From positions 372,001-436,000 of the forward strand of contig NZ_FOVT01000001.1 of NCBI RefSeq assembly GCF_900115245.1: a stretch of 64,000 nucleotides of DNA, read 5' to 3'. Origin of the DNA: Mesorhizobium sp. NFR06. Its GTDB lineage: Bacteria; Pseudomonadota; Alphaproteobacteria; Rhizobiales; Rhizobiaceae. Made by a program: the position numbers and the translations under genes. Every line of letters starts with the position of its first letter. Position 1 is the stretch's first letter. The notes under the pieces are model-generated. The model saw only the letters and a program-made list of their open reading frames with translations. It searched no databases and was not told the DNA's origin. Shown here piece by piece: positions 26,128-34,839 of the stretch.

Positions 26128-26517
26128 TCACGACGGCGACAGTTCATGCGCCGTCGCCACCACTTCCTTGAGCGAGGCGCCGCCGGAGGATTCGGTTGCA
26201 GCCATCACCGCACCTTCGACGATCGGCGCGTTGCAGACGACGATCTTGTGGGAGCGCGGCTCGCCGATCATCTCGACCGCCATCTCTGAGTTGGTCTCGG
26301 CGCCGCCGAGATCGACCAGTATGGCGACGCCCGCTTCCGACCAGGCCTCGTCGATCGCAGCCATGATCGCCTCGACGCTGGTGCCAAGCCCGCCATGGCC
26401 GTTTCCGCCGCACCACGCAAGCGGCACTTCGTCGCCCACCATCTGGCGCACCATGTCGGCTGTGCCCTCGGCAACCAAGGGCGAATGCGAGACGATGACG
26501 ATACCGACATTGCTCAT
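26128..26517 (-). CDS. dhaM: DhaM: PTS EIIA component for dihydroxyacetone
   Basis: A 129-residue EIIA of the mannose type. GIVIVSHSPLVAEGTADMV has the active histidine, with GGNGHGGLGTSVEAI and ILVDLGGAETNSEMA following. It receives phosphate from HPr and re-phosphorylates the ADP held by DhaL. Here it is the single-domain form, without the fused HPr and Enzyme I parts seen in enterobacterial DhaM. The ATG at 26517 overlaps the dhaL stop (TGATG), so they are coupled; a TTG three bases upstream is less likely. Confidence 0.92.
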   Translation of the reverse strand: MSNVGIVIVSHSPLVAEGTADMVRQMVGDEVPLAWCGGNGHGGLGTSVEAIMAAIDEAWSEAGVAILVDLGGAETNSEMAVEMIGEPRSHKIVVCNAPIVEGAVMAATESSGGASLKEVVATAHELSPS

Positions 26518-27116
26518 CAAATGCCCTCTATCGCTTCCGCGACTGCGCGCACCAGAAGCGCGGTCGAGCGCGCTCCGGCGTCCATATGCCCGATCGAGCG
26601 CTCCCCCAGGAAGGAGGCGCGCCCGCGCAGCGCTTTCATCGGCACCGTGGCCTCCGCCGCCTTGTCGGCCGCATTGGCGATTTCGGCAGCCGTCTTGCCT
26701 TGCGCCAGCGCCTCATACACCGGCTGCAGCACATCGAGCATGGTTTTTTGTCCGGGCTGCGATTTGCCGCGCGCCGCGACCGCCTCGATCGCCTTGTCCA
26801 GCGCGGTTGCCAGCCCGTCGCGATCCGGTGCTGGCGGCAGCTCCTTGCCGAGCGCCATGAACAAGGTTCCGAACAGAGGTCCGGAGGCGCCGCCTACGGT
26901 CATCACCAGCTTGGTCCCGACCGCCTTCAGCGCCTCGGGCAACGGCTTTGCCGCGAAGCTGTCGGCCTCGGCGCGCACGGCCTCGAAGCCGCGCTTCATG
27001 TTCAGCCCGTGATCGCCGTCGCCGATCGCCTGGTCGAGCGCTGTCAGTTCCTCGGCATGCGCCGCGATCGTATCGGCCGCCGCCGCGATCAATCGGGAGA
27101 AGTCGGATGCGGCCAT
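26517..27116 (-). CDS. dhaL: DhaL: ADP-binding subunit of dihydroxyacetone kinase
   Basis: A 199-residue DhaL. LDQAIGDGDHGLNMKRG supplies the metal/nucleotide-binding aspartates, and KLVMTVGGASGPLFGTLFM and GQKTMLDVLQPV are family motifs. It keeps a bound nucleotide that is recharged by DhaM and phosphorylates dihydroxyacetone on DhaK. It follows the ATP-type kinase gene by 10 bp in the same direction. Confidence 0.93.
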   Translation of the reverse strand: MAASDFSRLIAAAADTIAAHAEELTALDQAIGDGDHGLNMKRGFEAVRAEADSFAAKPLPEALKAVGTKLVMTVGGASGPLFGTLFMALGKELPPAPDRDGLATALDKAIEAVAARGKSQPGQKTMLDVLQPVYEALAQGKTAAEIANAADKAAEATVPMKALRGRASFLGERSIGHMDAGARSTALLVRAVAEAIEGI

Positions 27117-27126
27117 TTCTTATCCT

Positions 27127-28764
27127 TCATGCCGGGGCGAACAGCGCCGCGACGGCAGCAAAAACTTCGGCGATCGCGAACGCGCCGGGATCCGCCGTGT
27201 CGAGCTGCCTGCCGATATAGGCGGAGCGCCCGGCCTTTGCGTTCCGCATCGCGGCGGTTGCCTCGGCGCCTTGCCGCGCCGCCTCGGCTGCCGCTTCCAG
27301 TCCGGCCGCATCAAGGGCTCGCAGCGCCGGCGCCAGCGCATCGACCATGGTGCGGTCGCCGACCTTGGCGCCGCCGTAGAAGGTCATCCGGTCGAGCCCG
27401 GCGAGCAAAGCCTTGCCGAGCGATGCGCCGGTGCTGAGCGATTGCGAGGCGGCGGTGAAGAAAATCGACAGCAGCACACCGCTGGAACCGCCCATCGAGG
27501 TGCCCAGCGTGTCGCCGATCATGGCGACGGTCGCGGCCCGGTCGGCAAGCGGCAGCGTATCGATGCGCTCGAGAATGCTGCGCGCGCCGGTCGCCACCGT
27601 CGAGCCGGTGTCGCCGTCGCCCGCTTTGGCGTCGAGAGCGTTCAAGGCCTCTTCGAGCGAGATCAGCCTTTGACAAACGGCCGTGATCAGCCGCTCTGCG
27701 GCGGCATCGCGGCTGGCCCCGTTTGTCGCGCGGCCGGCGGGCTTGGCCATGGCCACCACGACCGGCGCGCGAACCGGCTTCGCCGGCAACCATGCATGCG
27801 GGCCGACCGGCGCCAGCAGTGCTGCCTCGCGTTCCGCGTCCAGCCTGATCAGCGACAGCGAAAAGCCATTCATGTTGAGCGCCGTCATCAGATGTCCGGG
27901 GCCGACGGTCAACGCCACGGCCTTCGCCAGCGGCGAGGCGAGCACCGCATTGGCGATGAGCGACATTTCGACCGGCGGCACCGATCCGAGATTGTTGATC
28001 AACAAGGCATGGCGGCTGCCGGCATCGAGCCGTGCGGCGAGGCGCTCCGCCATGATCGCGACGAGTGTGCCGGCGCTCTGCAACGCGATGCGCTCGACGC
28101 CCGGCTCGCCATGGATGCCGAGGCCGAGCTCGCCGTCATCGGCGCCGAAGCGCTCCTCATGCGCCTGCCCGGGGATCGAGCAGGAGGAGAGCGACATGCC
28201 GAGCGAAACGATGTCCTTCGCCGCCGCGCGCGCCGCGGCCGCGACCGACGCCAGGTCCCGGCCGCTTTCGGAAAGGTGACCGGCGATCTTGTGCACGAAC
28301 AGCGTGCCGGCAACGCCGCGCGGCTGCGCGATGTCGGGCAGCGCGATGTCGTCGCCGACGATCACCATTTCGACCGCAAGACCCTCGGCGCGCGCCTTCT
28401 CCGCCGCCAGTCCGAAATTCAGCCGGTCCCCGGTGTAGTTCTTGACCACCAGCAGGCAGCCGGCGGGGCCGGTCGTGGCACGGATCGCCGCCAGCACCGC
28501 CTCGACGCTGGGCGAAGCAAAGATCTCGCCGGAGACTGCCGCCGTCAGCATGCCGGCGCCGACGAAGCCCGCATGCGAGGGCTCATGCCCCGCGCCGCCG
28601 CCGGAGACAACGGCAACCTTCGTCTTGTCCCAGTCGGCGCGCAGCACGACCTTGATCTCGGGATAGCCGTCGAGGCGGGCCAGCGTGCCGGACCCGGCCG
28701 TGGCGAGGAAGCCGTCGAGCGCTTCGGTGACGATCGTGTCCTTGCGGTTGAAAAAGTGCTTCAT
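27127..28764 (-). CDS. ATP-type dihydroxyacetone kinase (DhaK-DhaL fusion)
   Basis: A 545-residue single-chain kinase. The K domain covers residues ~1-330: MKHFFNRKDTIVTEALDGFL, VAVVSGGGAGHEPSHAGFVG and LGIHGEPGVER, with the substrate-binding histidine. After an Ala/Pro linker (~345-365) comes an L domain: LDAKAGDGDTGSTVATGAR, TSMGGSSGVLLSIFF and GDRTMVDALAPAL. It uses ATP directly to make dihydroxyacetone phosphate, and possibly acts on related trioses. A second, PTS-type kinase in the same array is unusual. The ATG at 28764 is the family N-terminus. Confidence 0.92.
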   Translation of the reverse strand: MKHFFNRKDTIVTEALDGFLATAGSGTLARLDGYPEIKVVLRADWDKTKVAVVSGGGAGHEPSHAGFVGAGMLTAAVSGEIFASPSVEAVLAAIRATTGPAGCLLVVKNYTGDRLNFGLAAEKARAEGLAVEMVIVGDDIALPDIAQPRGVAGTLFVHKIAGHLSESGRDLASVAAAARAAAKDIVSLGMSLSSCSIPGQAHEERFGADDGELGLGIHGEPGVERIALQSAGTLVAIMAERLAARLDAGSRHALLINNLGSVPPVEMSLIANAVLASPLAKAVALTVGPGHLMTALNMNGFSLSLIRLDAEREAALLAPVGPHAWLPAKPVRAPVVVAMAKPAGRATNGASRDAAAERLITAVCQRLISLEEALNALDAKAGDGDTGSTVATGARSILERIDTLPLADRAATVAMIGDTLGTSMGGSSGVLLSIFFTAASQSLSTGASLGKALLAGLDRMTFYGGAKVGDRTMVDALAPALRALDAAGLEAAAEAARQGAEATAAMRNAKAGRSAYIGRQLDTADPGAFAIAEVFAAVAALFAPA

Positions 28765-28842
28765 AAATTTCGTCCAGTCCGTATCTGCGGTCGTCAATCG
28801 GTTTGCGATAAAGTGCGCGGGTCGGCTACATCAGTCCCCCCG

Positions 28843-29856
28843 CTACATCAATCTTTGCCCGTCCGAGCCAAAATAGAGCGGCGAGATGTAGCGGATCGTC
28901 ACCTTGTCCCCCTTTGCGAGCGGCGTGTCGGGATCGGTCAGCGTCACCAGCTTCTTTGCCCCAACCGTCACATGCAGATGGTTCTGGTCGCCCAGATGCT
29001 CGACCCAGTCGACGACGCCGTCGGCGTGCCCGTTCGCGGCCTTGTCGATCGACAGATGCTCGGTGCGCGCGCCGATCGTCGTCGTGCCCGCCGGCGCGCC
29101 GCCGTCGGGCAGCAGTCCGGCCGGCAAAAGGTTGATCGCCGGCTGGCCGAGGCGCGCCGCGACATGGAGGTTCGCCGGCTGCGAGTAAATCGCGCGCGGC
29201 GTACCGATCTGCACCAGCACTCCGTCGGCGAGGATGCCGATGCGGTCGGCCATGGTCATCGCCTCGATCTGGTCGTGCGTGACGTAGAGCATGGTGGCGC
29301 CGAGCTCGGACTGGATGCGTTTGAGCTCGAGCCTGAGATCGGCGCGCAGCTTGGCATCGAGCGAGGACAGCGGCTCGTCCATCAGGTAGATCGCCGGCTT
29401 GCGCACCAGCGCGCGGCCGATGGCGACGCGCTGCATCTCGCCGCCCGACAGTTTTGTCGAGCGGTTGTTGAGCTTGTGGTCGATGCGCACCATGCGCGCC
29501 ACTTCCTCGACACGCCGCCGCACAGCCTCTTCCGGAAACCGCCGGGCCGGCGAGCGCAGCGGAAAGGCGAGGTTGTCGAACACCGAAAGATGCGGGTAGA
29601 GCGAATATTGCTGGAACACGAAAGCGGTATCGCGCTCGGCCGGCGACAGCGCAGTCGCATCATGGCCGCCGATCCGGATCGCACCGCTGTCCGGCCGCTC
29701 CAGCCCGGCAATAAGCCTGAGCGTCGTCGTCTTGCCGGCGCCGGTGGGCCCAAGCAGCACGACGAATTCGCCATCCTTGATCTGCAGGTCGAGATCGTTG
29801 ATGGCGACGGTGTCGCCGAAACTCTTGGTCACGCCCTGGATATGGACATCAGCCAT
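28843..29856 (-). CDS. ABC sugar/polyol importer ATPase, first of pair
   Basis: A 337-residue MalK/UgpC-type ATPase with a C-terminal TOBE-like regulatory region. Walker A is LLGPTGAGKTTTLR, Q-loop FVFQQYSLYPH, signature KLSGGEMQRVAIGRAL, Walker B AIYLMDEPLSSLDAK, H-loop YVTHDQIEAM. The gene overlaps its neighbouring ATPase gene by 8 bases, so the two are made together and probably form a heterodimer. It stands 78 bp before the dihydroxyacetone kinase gene in the same direction. Confidence 0.94.
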   Translation of the reverse strand: MADVHIQGVTKSFGDTVAINDLDLQIKDGEFVVLLGPTGAGKTTTLRLIAGLERPDSGAIRIGGHDATALSPAERDTAFVFQQYSLYPHLSVFDNLAFPLRSPARRFPEEAVRRRVEEVARMVRIDHKLNNRSTKLSGGEMQRVAIGRALVRKPAIYLMDEPLSSLDAKLRADLRLELKRIQSELGATMLYVTHDQIEAMTMADRIGILADGVLVQIGTPRAIYSQPANLHVAARLGQPAINLLPAGLLPDGGAPAGTTTIGARTEHLSIDKAANGHADGVVDWVEHLGDQNHLHVTVGAKKLVTLTDPDTPLAKGDKVTIRYISPLYFGSDGQRLM

Positions 29857-30955
29857 GGCGCGCCTCCGCTGCCCGATCATACATGGCGGTCCTGACCGCG
29901 CGTCCCGTGCCCTTCTCGAACAGCGACAGCCGCGCGCTGCTCAGCGCCAGCCCGACCTGTTCGCCGGGACTGAGATGGATGCCCGCCGGCACCCGCGCCT
30001 TGATGATGCCGTCGGCCGTCTCGACCGCGACGATCTGCGTGGTGCCGAGATATTCGGTACCGTAGATCGCGCCGCGCAGCTTCGAGCCGTCGTCGAAGCG
30101 GATGTGCTCGGGCCGGATGCCGAGCGCCATGTCGGCCGGCGCGATGTCCTCGCGCACTTCCGGCACCGCCACTTTGGCGCCCTGGACGACGATCTCCTTG
30201 GCGCCCTTGGCGAGGCCGCCGCCGAACTTGAGGAAATTCATCGGCGGCGAGCCGATGAAATCGGCGACGAACATCGTCGCCGGCCGGTCGTAGATCTCGC
30301 GCGGCGTGCCGAACTGCTCGATGACGCCATGGTTCATCACCGCTATCTTGTCGGCCATCGACATAGCCTCCATCTGGTCATGCGTGACGTAGACCGTGGT
30401 GGCGTGGATGCGGTTGTGCAGTTCGCGCAGCTCATGCACCATCAAATCGCGAAATTCGGTGTCGAGCGTGCCGAGCGGCTCGTCCATCAGGAAGCATTTC
30501 GGCCGCCGCACGATGGCGCGGCCGAGCGCGACGCGCTGGCGGTCGCCGCCGGCGAGGCCGGAGACCGACTTGTCGAGCAGGTGGTCGATGCGCAGCAGTC
30601 TCGCGGTCTCCTCGACGCGGCTGCGGATCTCGGCCGACGGCATGCCTTGGGCCAGCAGCGGGAAGCCGATATTGCGGCGCACATTCATGTGCGGATAGAG
30701 CGCGAAAAGCTGGAAGACGAAGGCGATGTCGCGCTCGCGCGCCCGGCGCATGGTGACGTCCTCGCCGCCGAGCAGGATCTTGCCGCCGGTCGGCAGTTCG
30801 AGGCCGGCGATCATGCGAAGCGTCGTCGTCTTACCGCAGCCGGAAGGCCCGAGCATGACGAAGAATTCGCCGTCCTCGACGACGAAATTGGAGTCCTGCA
30901 CGGCGACGAATGCGCCGAAGGCCTTCCTCAGGTTCTGAACACGGATCTCGGCCAT
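29849..30955 (-). CDS. ABC sugar/polyol importer ATPase, second of pair
   Basis: A 368-residue MalK-type ATPase. Walker A is MLGPSGCGKTTTLR, Q-loop FVFQLFALYPH, Walker B CFLMDEPLGTLDTE, H-loop YVTHDQMEAM. The ABC signature is SGLAGGDRQRVALGRAI, LAGGD instead of LSGGQ, so the pair may be functionally asymmetric. The C-terminal ~130 residues are a TOBE-type domain with GIRPEHIRF. Two different ATPases with two permeases recall the rhizobial glycerol importer GlpSTPQV. The ATG at 30955 lies 2 bp after the small membrane gene. Confidence 0.93.
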   Translation of the reverse strand: MAEIRVQNLRKAFGAFVAVQDSNFVVEDGEFFVMLGPSGCGKTTTLRMIAGLELPTGGKILLGGEDVTMRRARERDIAFVFQLFALYPHMNVRRNIGFPLLAQGMPSAEIRSRVEETARLLRIDHLLDKSVSGLAGGDRQRVALGRAIVRRPKCFLMDEPLGTLDTEFRDLMVHELRELHNRIHATTVYVTHDQMEAMSMADKIAVMNHGVIEQFGTPREIYDRPATMFVADFIGSPPMNFLKFGGGLAKGAKEIVVQGAKVAVPEVREDIAPADMALGIRPEHIRFDDGSKLRGAIYGTEYLGTTQIVAVETADGIIKARVPAGIHLSPGEQVGLALSSARLSLFEKGTGRAVRTAMYDRAAEARHG

Positions 30956-30957
30956 GT

Positions 30958-31164
30958 CTATTCCGGAAATTTCGAGACGATGATGAACATGACCGTGCCG
31001 GTGAGCATGGTGATGAAGGAATAGGTGTAGAGCGACAGCGCAATGGGCTGGAACAGCATCAGGAAGCCGATCGCGATGATCGCGGTGGCGATGTTTTCCA
31101 TCAGGCCGCGCCTTGCCCAGGCGGGCCAGGGCGATTTGCGTCTTACGGGCTGGATCGTGCTCAT
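30958..31164 (-). CDS. Small two-helix membrane protein of the importer
   Basis: A 68-residue protein with a basic N-terminus (MSTIQPVRRKSPWPAWARRG) and two hydrophobic helices: ENIATAIIAIGFLMLFQPIAL and SFITMLTGTVMFIIVSKF. Its ATG overlaps the permease stop by four bases (ATGA) and its stop is 2 bp before the ATPase ATG, so it is translationally coupled to the transporter. It may be a small accessory subunit, as an unassigned small gene also occurs in rhizobial glp importer operons. No family was recognised with certainty. Confidence 0.75.
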   Translation of the reverse strand: MSTIQPVRRKSPWPAWARRGLMENIATAIIAIGFLMLFQPIALSLYTYSFITMLTGTVMFIIVSKFPE

Positions 31165-32111
31165 TTGCGCACCGCTCCGAAGGTGATGCCGCGCAAGAGC
31201 TGCTTGCGGAGCAGGATGGTGAAGACGAGGATCGGCACCAGGAAGATCGTCGTGCCGGCGGCAACCGCCGGCCAGTCCTGGCCGCCCTCGCCGATGATGG
31301 TCGGAATGAAGGGCGGCGCGGTCTGCGCCGTGCCCGAGGTGAGGAGGGCGGCGAACGCATATTCGTTCCAGGCGAAGATCAGGCAGAAGATGGCGGTCGC
31401 GGCAATGCCGGTCGTCGCCTGCGGCAGAACGGTGCGCCAGAAGGCTTGCAGCCGCGTGTAGCCGTCGATCATCGCGGCTTCTTCATACTCGCGCGGGATC
31501 TCGTCGATGAAGCCCTTCAAGAGCCAGACGGCTAGAGACACGTTCACCGCCGTGTAGAGCAGGATCATGCCGAGCGCGGTGTCGGAGAGGCCGATCTCGC
31601 GGTACATCAGGTAGATCGGGATCGCCACCGCGATCGGCGGCATGAAGCGCGTCGAGAGGATGAAGAACAGCAGGTCGTCGGCCAAAGGCACCTTGAAGCG
31701 CGAGAAGCCATAGGCCGAGAGCGTGCCCAAAAACACCGCGCAGAAGGTCGAGCCGAAGGCGATGATCAGCGAGTTGACGAAGCGCGGCAGGAAGTTCGAC
31801 GGTCCGGCGATCACCATGTTGCGCTTGCGCACCGTCGCGTCGCAGACGCCGGTCGCCGGCCCGAGCGAGTTGATGTATTCAGGCGTCTGCCTCGTGCGGG
31901 TGGTGAACAGGTTGCAATAGCCCTCGATGCTCGGCTGGAAGACGATCTTCGGCGGATAGGCGATCGAATCCGGCGGCGTCTTGAAGCTGGTGGCGAAGAT
32001 CCACAAGAGCGGCACGATCGAGATCAGCGCATAGGCTATGATGATCGTGCCGGCGATCAGCTTCGCGTTCGAAGACGGCGCGACGACGGAATGGGCGGTA
32101 GTCAGGCTCAT
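31161..32111 (-). CDS. ABC importer permease, MalG type
   Basis: A 316-residue inner-membrane permease with about six helices. The EAA loop that docks the ATPases reads EYEEAAMIDGYTRLQAFWRTVLP. It has a long periplasmic segment after helix 1 (about residues 45-110), as in carbohydrate importers with a MalG-type subunit. The start overlaps the upstream permease stop by four bases and its stop overlaps the small membrane gene. Confidence 0.93.
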   Translation of the reverse strand: MSLTTAHSVVAPSSNAKLIAGTIIIAYALISIVPLLWIFATSFKTPPDSIAYPPKIVFQPSIEGYCNLFTTRTRQTPEYINSLGPATGVCDATVRKRNMVIAGPSNFLPRFVNSLIIAFGSTFCAVFLGTLSAYGFSRFKVPLADDLLFFILSTRFMPPIAVAIPIYLMYREIGLSDTALGMILLYTAVNVSLAVWLLKGFIDEIPREYEEAAMIDGYTRLQAFWRTVLPQATTGIAATAIFCLIFAWNEYAFAALLTSGTAQTAPPFIPTIIGEGGQDWPAVAAGTTIFLVPILVFTILLRKQLLRGITFGAVRK

Positions 32112-33055
32112 CTCTGCTTCACCTTGTTGAGCGCCTTGACGTAGATGTTGGCCAGCCCGAACACCGCGACGAACAGGATGATGGCGAAGGCCGAGGAATA
32201 GCCTGTGCGCCAGCTCTCGAAGGCCTGCCGCTTCAGCGTGATCGAGGCGACCTCGGTGGTCGAGCCCGGTCCGCCGCCGGTCAACAGATTGACCATGTCG
32301 AACATCTTGAAGTTCTCGATGCCGCGGAACAGCACCGCCAGCATGATGAACGGCAGCGCCATCGGCAGCGTGATCGACCAGAACTGGCGCCAGTTGGAGG
32401 CGCGGTCGACCTCCGCCGCTTCATAGATGTATTCGGGAATGGAACGCAGGCCGGCGAGGCAGATCAGCATCACGTAGGGCGTCCACATCCAGGTGTCGAC
32501 GATGATGATCGCCCACGGCGCCATCTCGACATTGGACAGCATCTGCACGTTCGTCGGCGGTATCCCGGTGACGAAGGAGACGACATAGGAGAACAGCCCG
32601 ATCTGCGGCTCGTAAAGGAAGCGCCAGAAATTGCCGACCACGGCCGGCGACAGCATCATCGGCACCAGGATGATTGTCGTCCAGAAGGCGTGGCCGCGGA
32701 ACTTCCTGTCGATCAGCCAGGCCAGCGTGAAGCCGATGACGGTCTGCAGGAGGATCGTCCAGAACACGAAATGCGCCGTCGTCTGCATGGCGATCCAGAT
32801 GTCCTGGTCGCCGAGAATGCGCTTGTAATTTGCAAACCCCAGGTTCTTCACCACGTCGTTGGGACGATTGGCGCGGTAGTTGGTGAAGGAGAGGTAGATC
32901 GCCCAGAACAGCGGGAAGATATTGATGGCGAGCAACAAGAGGATCGTCGGCGAAATGAACAGCCAGGCGAGGCCCTTGTCGCTGATGCCCCGGATCTTCT
33001 TGGCCAACGGCTCCGGGGTCGCCCGGGCAACGTTGTCCGCAGTCCGATTGAGCAT
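32108..33055 (-). CDS. ABC importer permease, MalF type
   Basis: A 315-residue permease with about six helices: WLFISPTILLLLAINIFPLF is the first. The EAA loop is YIYEAAEVDRASNWRQFWSITLP. It pairs with the MalG-type permease encoded next. The ATG at 33055 is preferred; the frame is open 78 bases further upstream but without similarity to permeases. The 217-bp gap before it holds repeat-like palindromes and no gene. Confidence 0.93.
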   Translation of the reverse strand: MLNRTADNVARATPEPLAKKIRGISDKGLAWLFISPTILLLLAINIFPLFWAIYLSFTNYRANRPNDVVKNLGFANYKRILGDQDIWIAMQTTAHFVFWTILLQTVIGFTLAWLIDRKFRGHAFWTTIILVPMMLSPAVVGNFWRFLYEPQIGLFSYVVSFVTGIPPTNVQMLSNVEMAPWAIIIVDTWMWTPYVMLICLAGLRSIPEYIYEAAEVDRASNWRQFWSITLPMALPFIMLAVLFRGIENFKMFDMVNLLTGGGPGSTTEVASITLKRQAFESWRTGYSSAFAIILFVAVFGLANIYVKALNKVKQR

Positions 33056-33139
33056 GGTGAGTCCTGCATCGGTCACTGGTAAAATCTCAACAATGGAATT
33101 TATCTGAACTGCGTCCCGTGCCAAGGGCGGCACGGGACC

Positions 33140-33253
33140 AGAGCATGAAGCCGAAAAGTGCGAAGCGGTTTTCGGACGACATCATGCTCCCCTCACTTTG
33201 GTCCGGAGGCGGATGATTTCAGGTCACTTGACCCGAAAATCATCCGGCTCCGG
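33140..33253. repeat. Variant palindromic repeat plus adjoining hairpin
   Basis: 33140-33190 has AGAGCATGAAGCCGAAAAG...CGGTTTTCGG...CATCATGCTC, similar in layout to the RIME-like elements but with GAGCATGA ends. Next, 33209-33246 forms CGGATGATTT-CA-GGTC-ACTT-GACC-CG-AAAATCATCCG, a long imperfect hairpin. Both lie between the binding-protein and permease genes of the importer, a place where such hairpins often protect the upstream mRNA and raise binding-protein levels. Confidence 0.7.
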
Positions 33254-33272
33254 GGTCCGGCTCGGGAGGAGC

Positions 33273-34604
33273 TTACATCTTGCCATCGTCCTCGAAGACC
33301 TGGGTCCAGTCCTTGACGAGGCCGTCAAGCGCGTCCTTGGGCGAGCCCTGGCCGGCGACGACATAGTCATGGAAGCGCTTCTGCGAGGCCTGCAGCAGCG
33401 GCGCGTAGCTGGGTTCGGCCCAGAAATCCTTCACGATCGCCATCGAGTCGAGGAAGGCTTGCGCATAGGGCTGGCTGGACGGGAACTTCGGGTCCTTGAC
33501 GACGGAGTTCAGGCAGGAGTAGCCGCCGAGCGACCACCATTTGGCCTGCACGTCCTTGTTGGCGAACCATTTGATGTATTTCAGCGCGGATTCCTGCTTG
33601 TCGGAATAGGAAACCACCGAGATGCCCTGGCCGCCGAGCTGGGCGAACTGGTCGCCGTCGGGACCCTTCGGATTGACGAAGTAGCCGATCTTGTCACCGC
33701 CGACATTCTCGTCCTTCTGCAGGCCGGGCCAGGTGAAGGCGAAGTTCATATGCATCGCCACCTGTCCGGATTTGAAGGCGTCGACGCCTTCGCCCATGTA
33801 GCTGTTGGAGGCGCCGGGCGGCGTGCAGCAATCATAGAGCGCCTTGTAGAATTCCAGCCCCTTCACCGATTTATCGGAGTTGACGAAGCCTTCCATCTCA
33901 TAGGGCTTCTTCGGGTTCTCATACTGGAAGCCATAGCTGTAGAGCACGTCCATGGCGCCCATGGTGATGCCTTCCGAACCGCGCTCGGTATAGATCGATG
34001 CGCCATAGACGGTCTTGCCGTCGATCTGCCGCTTCTGGAAGAATTCGGCGATCTGCTTCAACTGGTCGAAAGTGGTCGGCGGGGCGAGGTCCCAGCCATA
34101 TTTTTCCTTGAATTCCTTCTGCAGCTCGGGCCGCGAGAACCAGTCCTTGCGATAGGTCCAGCCGACAACGTCGCCCATGGCCGGCAGCGCCCAGTAGTTC
34201 GGCGTGTTTTTCGGCCATTCCGAATAGCCGACCACGGTCGCCGGCACGAAGTCGTCCATGCTGATATGCTCCTTGTCGAAGAAGTCGTTCAGCTTGACGT
34301 AATGGCCGTTCTCAGCGGCGCCGCCGATCCACTGGCTGTCGCCGATGATCAGGTCGCAGAGCTTGCCGTGCGAGTTGAGCTCGTTGAGGAAGCGGTCGGC
34401 GTAATTGGTCCACGGCACGAACTCGAACTTCATGCCGATGCCGGTTTCCTTGGTGAAGTCCTTGGACAATTCCACGAGCGCGTTGGCCGGATCCCAGGCC
34501 GCCCAGCACAGTGTCAGGTCTTCCGCATGCGCCACGTTCGCGACGGCTGTCGACGCGGTGATCGCCGAGGCCAGTCCCAACGCCAGTTTCAAGGTCGATT
34601 TCAT
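33273..34604 (-). CDS. ABC importer substrate-binding protein
   Basis: A 443-residue periplasmic binding protein of the extracellular family 1 type. The signal peptide is MKSTLKLALGLASAITASTAVANVAHA, cleaved before EDLTLCW. It contains NALVELSKDFTKETGIGMKFE and long aromatic-rich segments (PNYWALPAMGDVVGWTYRKDWF) suitable for sugar or polyol binding. GGGAGG lies 7 nt before the ATG. As the first gene of the importer-dihydroxyacetone kinase array it points to uptake of dihydroxyacetone, glycerol or a sugar that yields trioses; the ligand is inferred. Confidence 0.92.
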   Translation of the reverse strand: MKSTLKLALGLASAITASTAVANVAHAEDLTLCWAAWDPANALVELSKDFTKETGIGMKFEFVPWTNYADRFLNELNSHGKLCDLIIGDSQWIGGAAENGHYVKLNDFFDKEHISMDDFVPATVVGYSEWPKNTPNYWALPAMGDVVGWTYRKDWFSRPELQKEFKEKYGWDLAPPTTFDQLKQIAEFFQKRQIDGKTVYGASIYTERGSEGITMGAMDVLYSYGFQYENPKKPYEMEGFVNSDKSVKGLEFYKALYDCCTPPGASNSYMGEGVDAFKSGQVAMHMNFAFTWPGLQKDENVGGDKIGYFVNPKGPDGDQFAQLGGQGISVVSYSDKQESALKYIKWFANKDVQAKWWSLGGYSCLNSVVKDPKFPSSQPYAQAFLDSMAIVKDFWAEPSYAPLLQASQKRFHDYVVAGQGSPKDALDGLVKDWTQVFEDDGKM

Positions 34605-34716
34605 GCCTTACCTCCCATTTGCGAAACGCGTCCGGATGACGGTTTCAAGAGCCCGCAACCCTCGCTCCTCCGAGGGCCTAAACATGGTGCGCGATGCGCC
34701 GCCGATGTTTAGTAAT

Positions 34717-34746
34717 TTGTTTAGTGATGCTCTTTTTACTAAACAA
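34717..34746. promoter_or_regulatory. Operator-like palindrome upstream of importer
   Basis: TTGTTTAGT-N12-ACTAAACAA is a perfect 9-bp inverted repeat 113 bp upstream of the binding-protein ATG. A third half-site, GTTTAGTAA, lies at 34707-34715. The AT-rich dyad contrasts with its GC-rich surroundings. It is probably the operator for a sugar-responsive repressor controlling the leftward importer/dha array; no such regulator gene is in the window next to it. Confidence 0.6.
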
Positions 34747-34839
34747 TGCAAGCGAATTCGTTGCTGCGCCGCAGCATGTCGAAATGCGTGATTGAAATCG
34801 TTGGGAAAAGGCCGCTGGCCGCTCCGCCTCAGCCGTCAG

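Noticed and set aside
27271..29895. 874-codon plus-strand frame
   Set aside because: It is antisense to the dihydroxyacetone kinase and an ABC ATPase with clear motifs; the translation is repetitive Arg/Gly/Ala/His.
33209..33246. Intrinsic terminator ending the importer operon early
   Set aside because: There is no T-run, and the downstream permease genes clearly belong to the binding protein, so mRNA stabilisation or attenuation is more likely.
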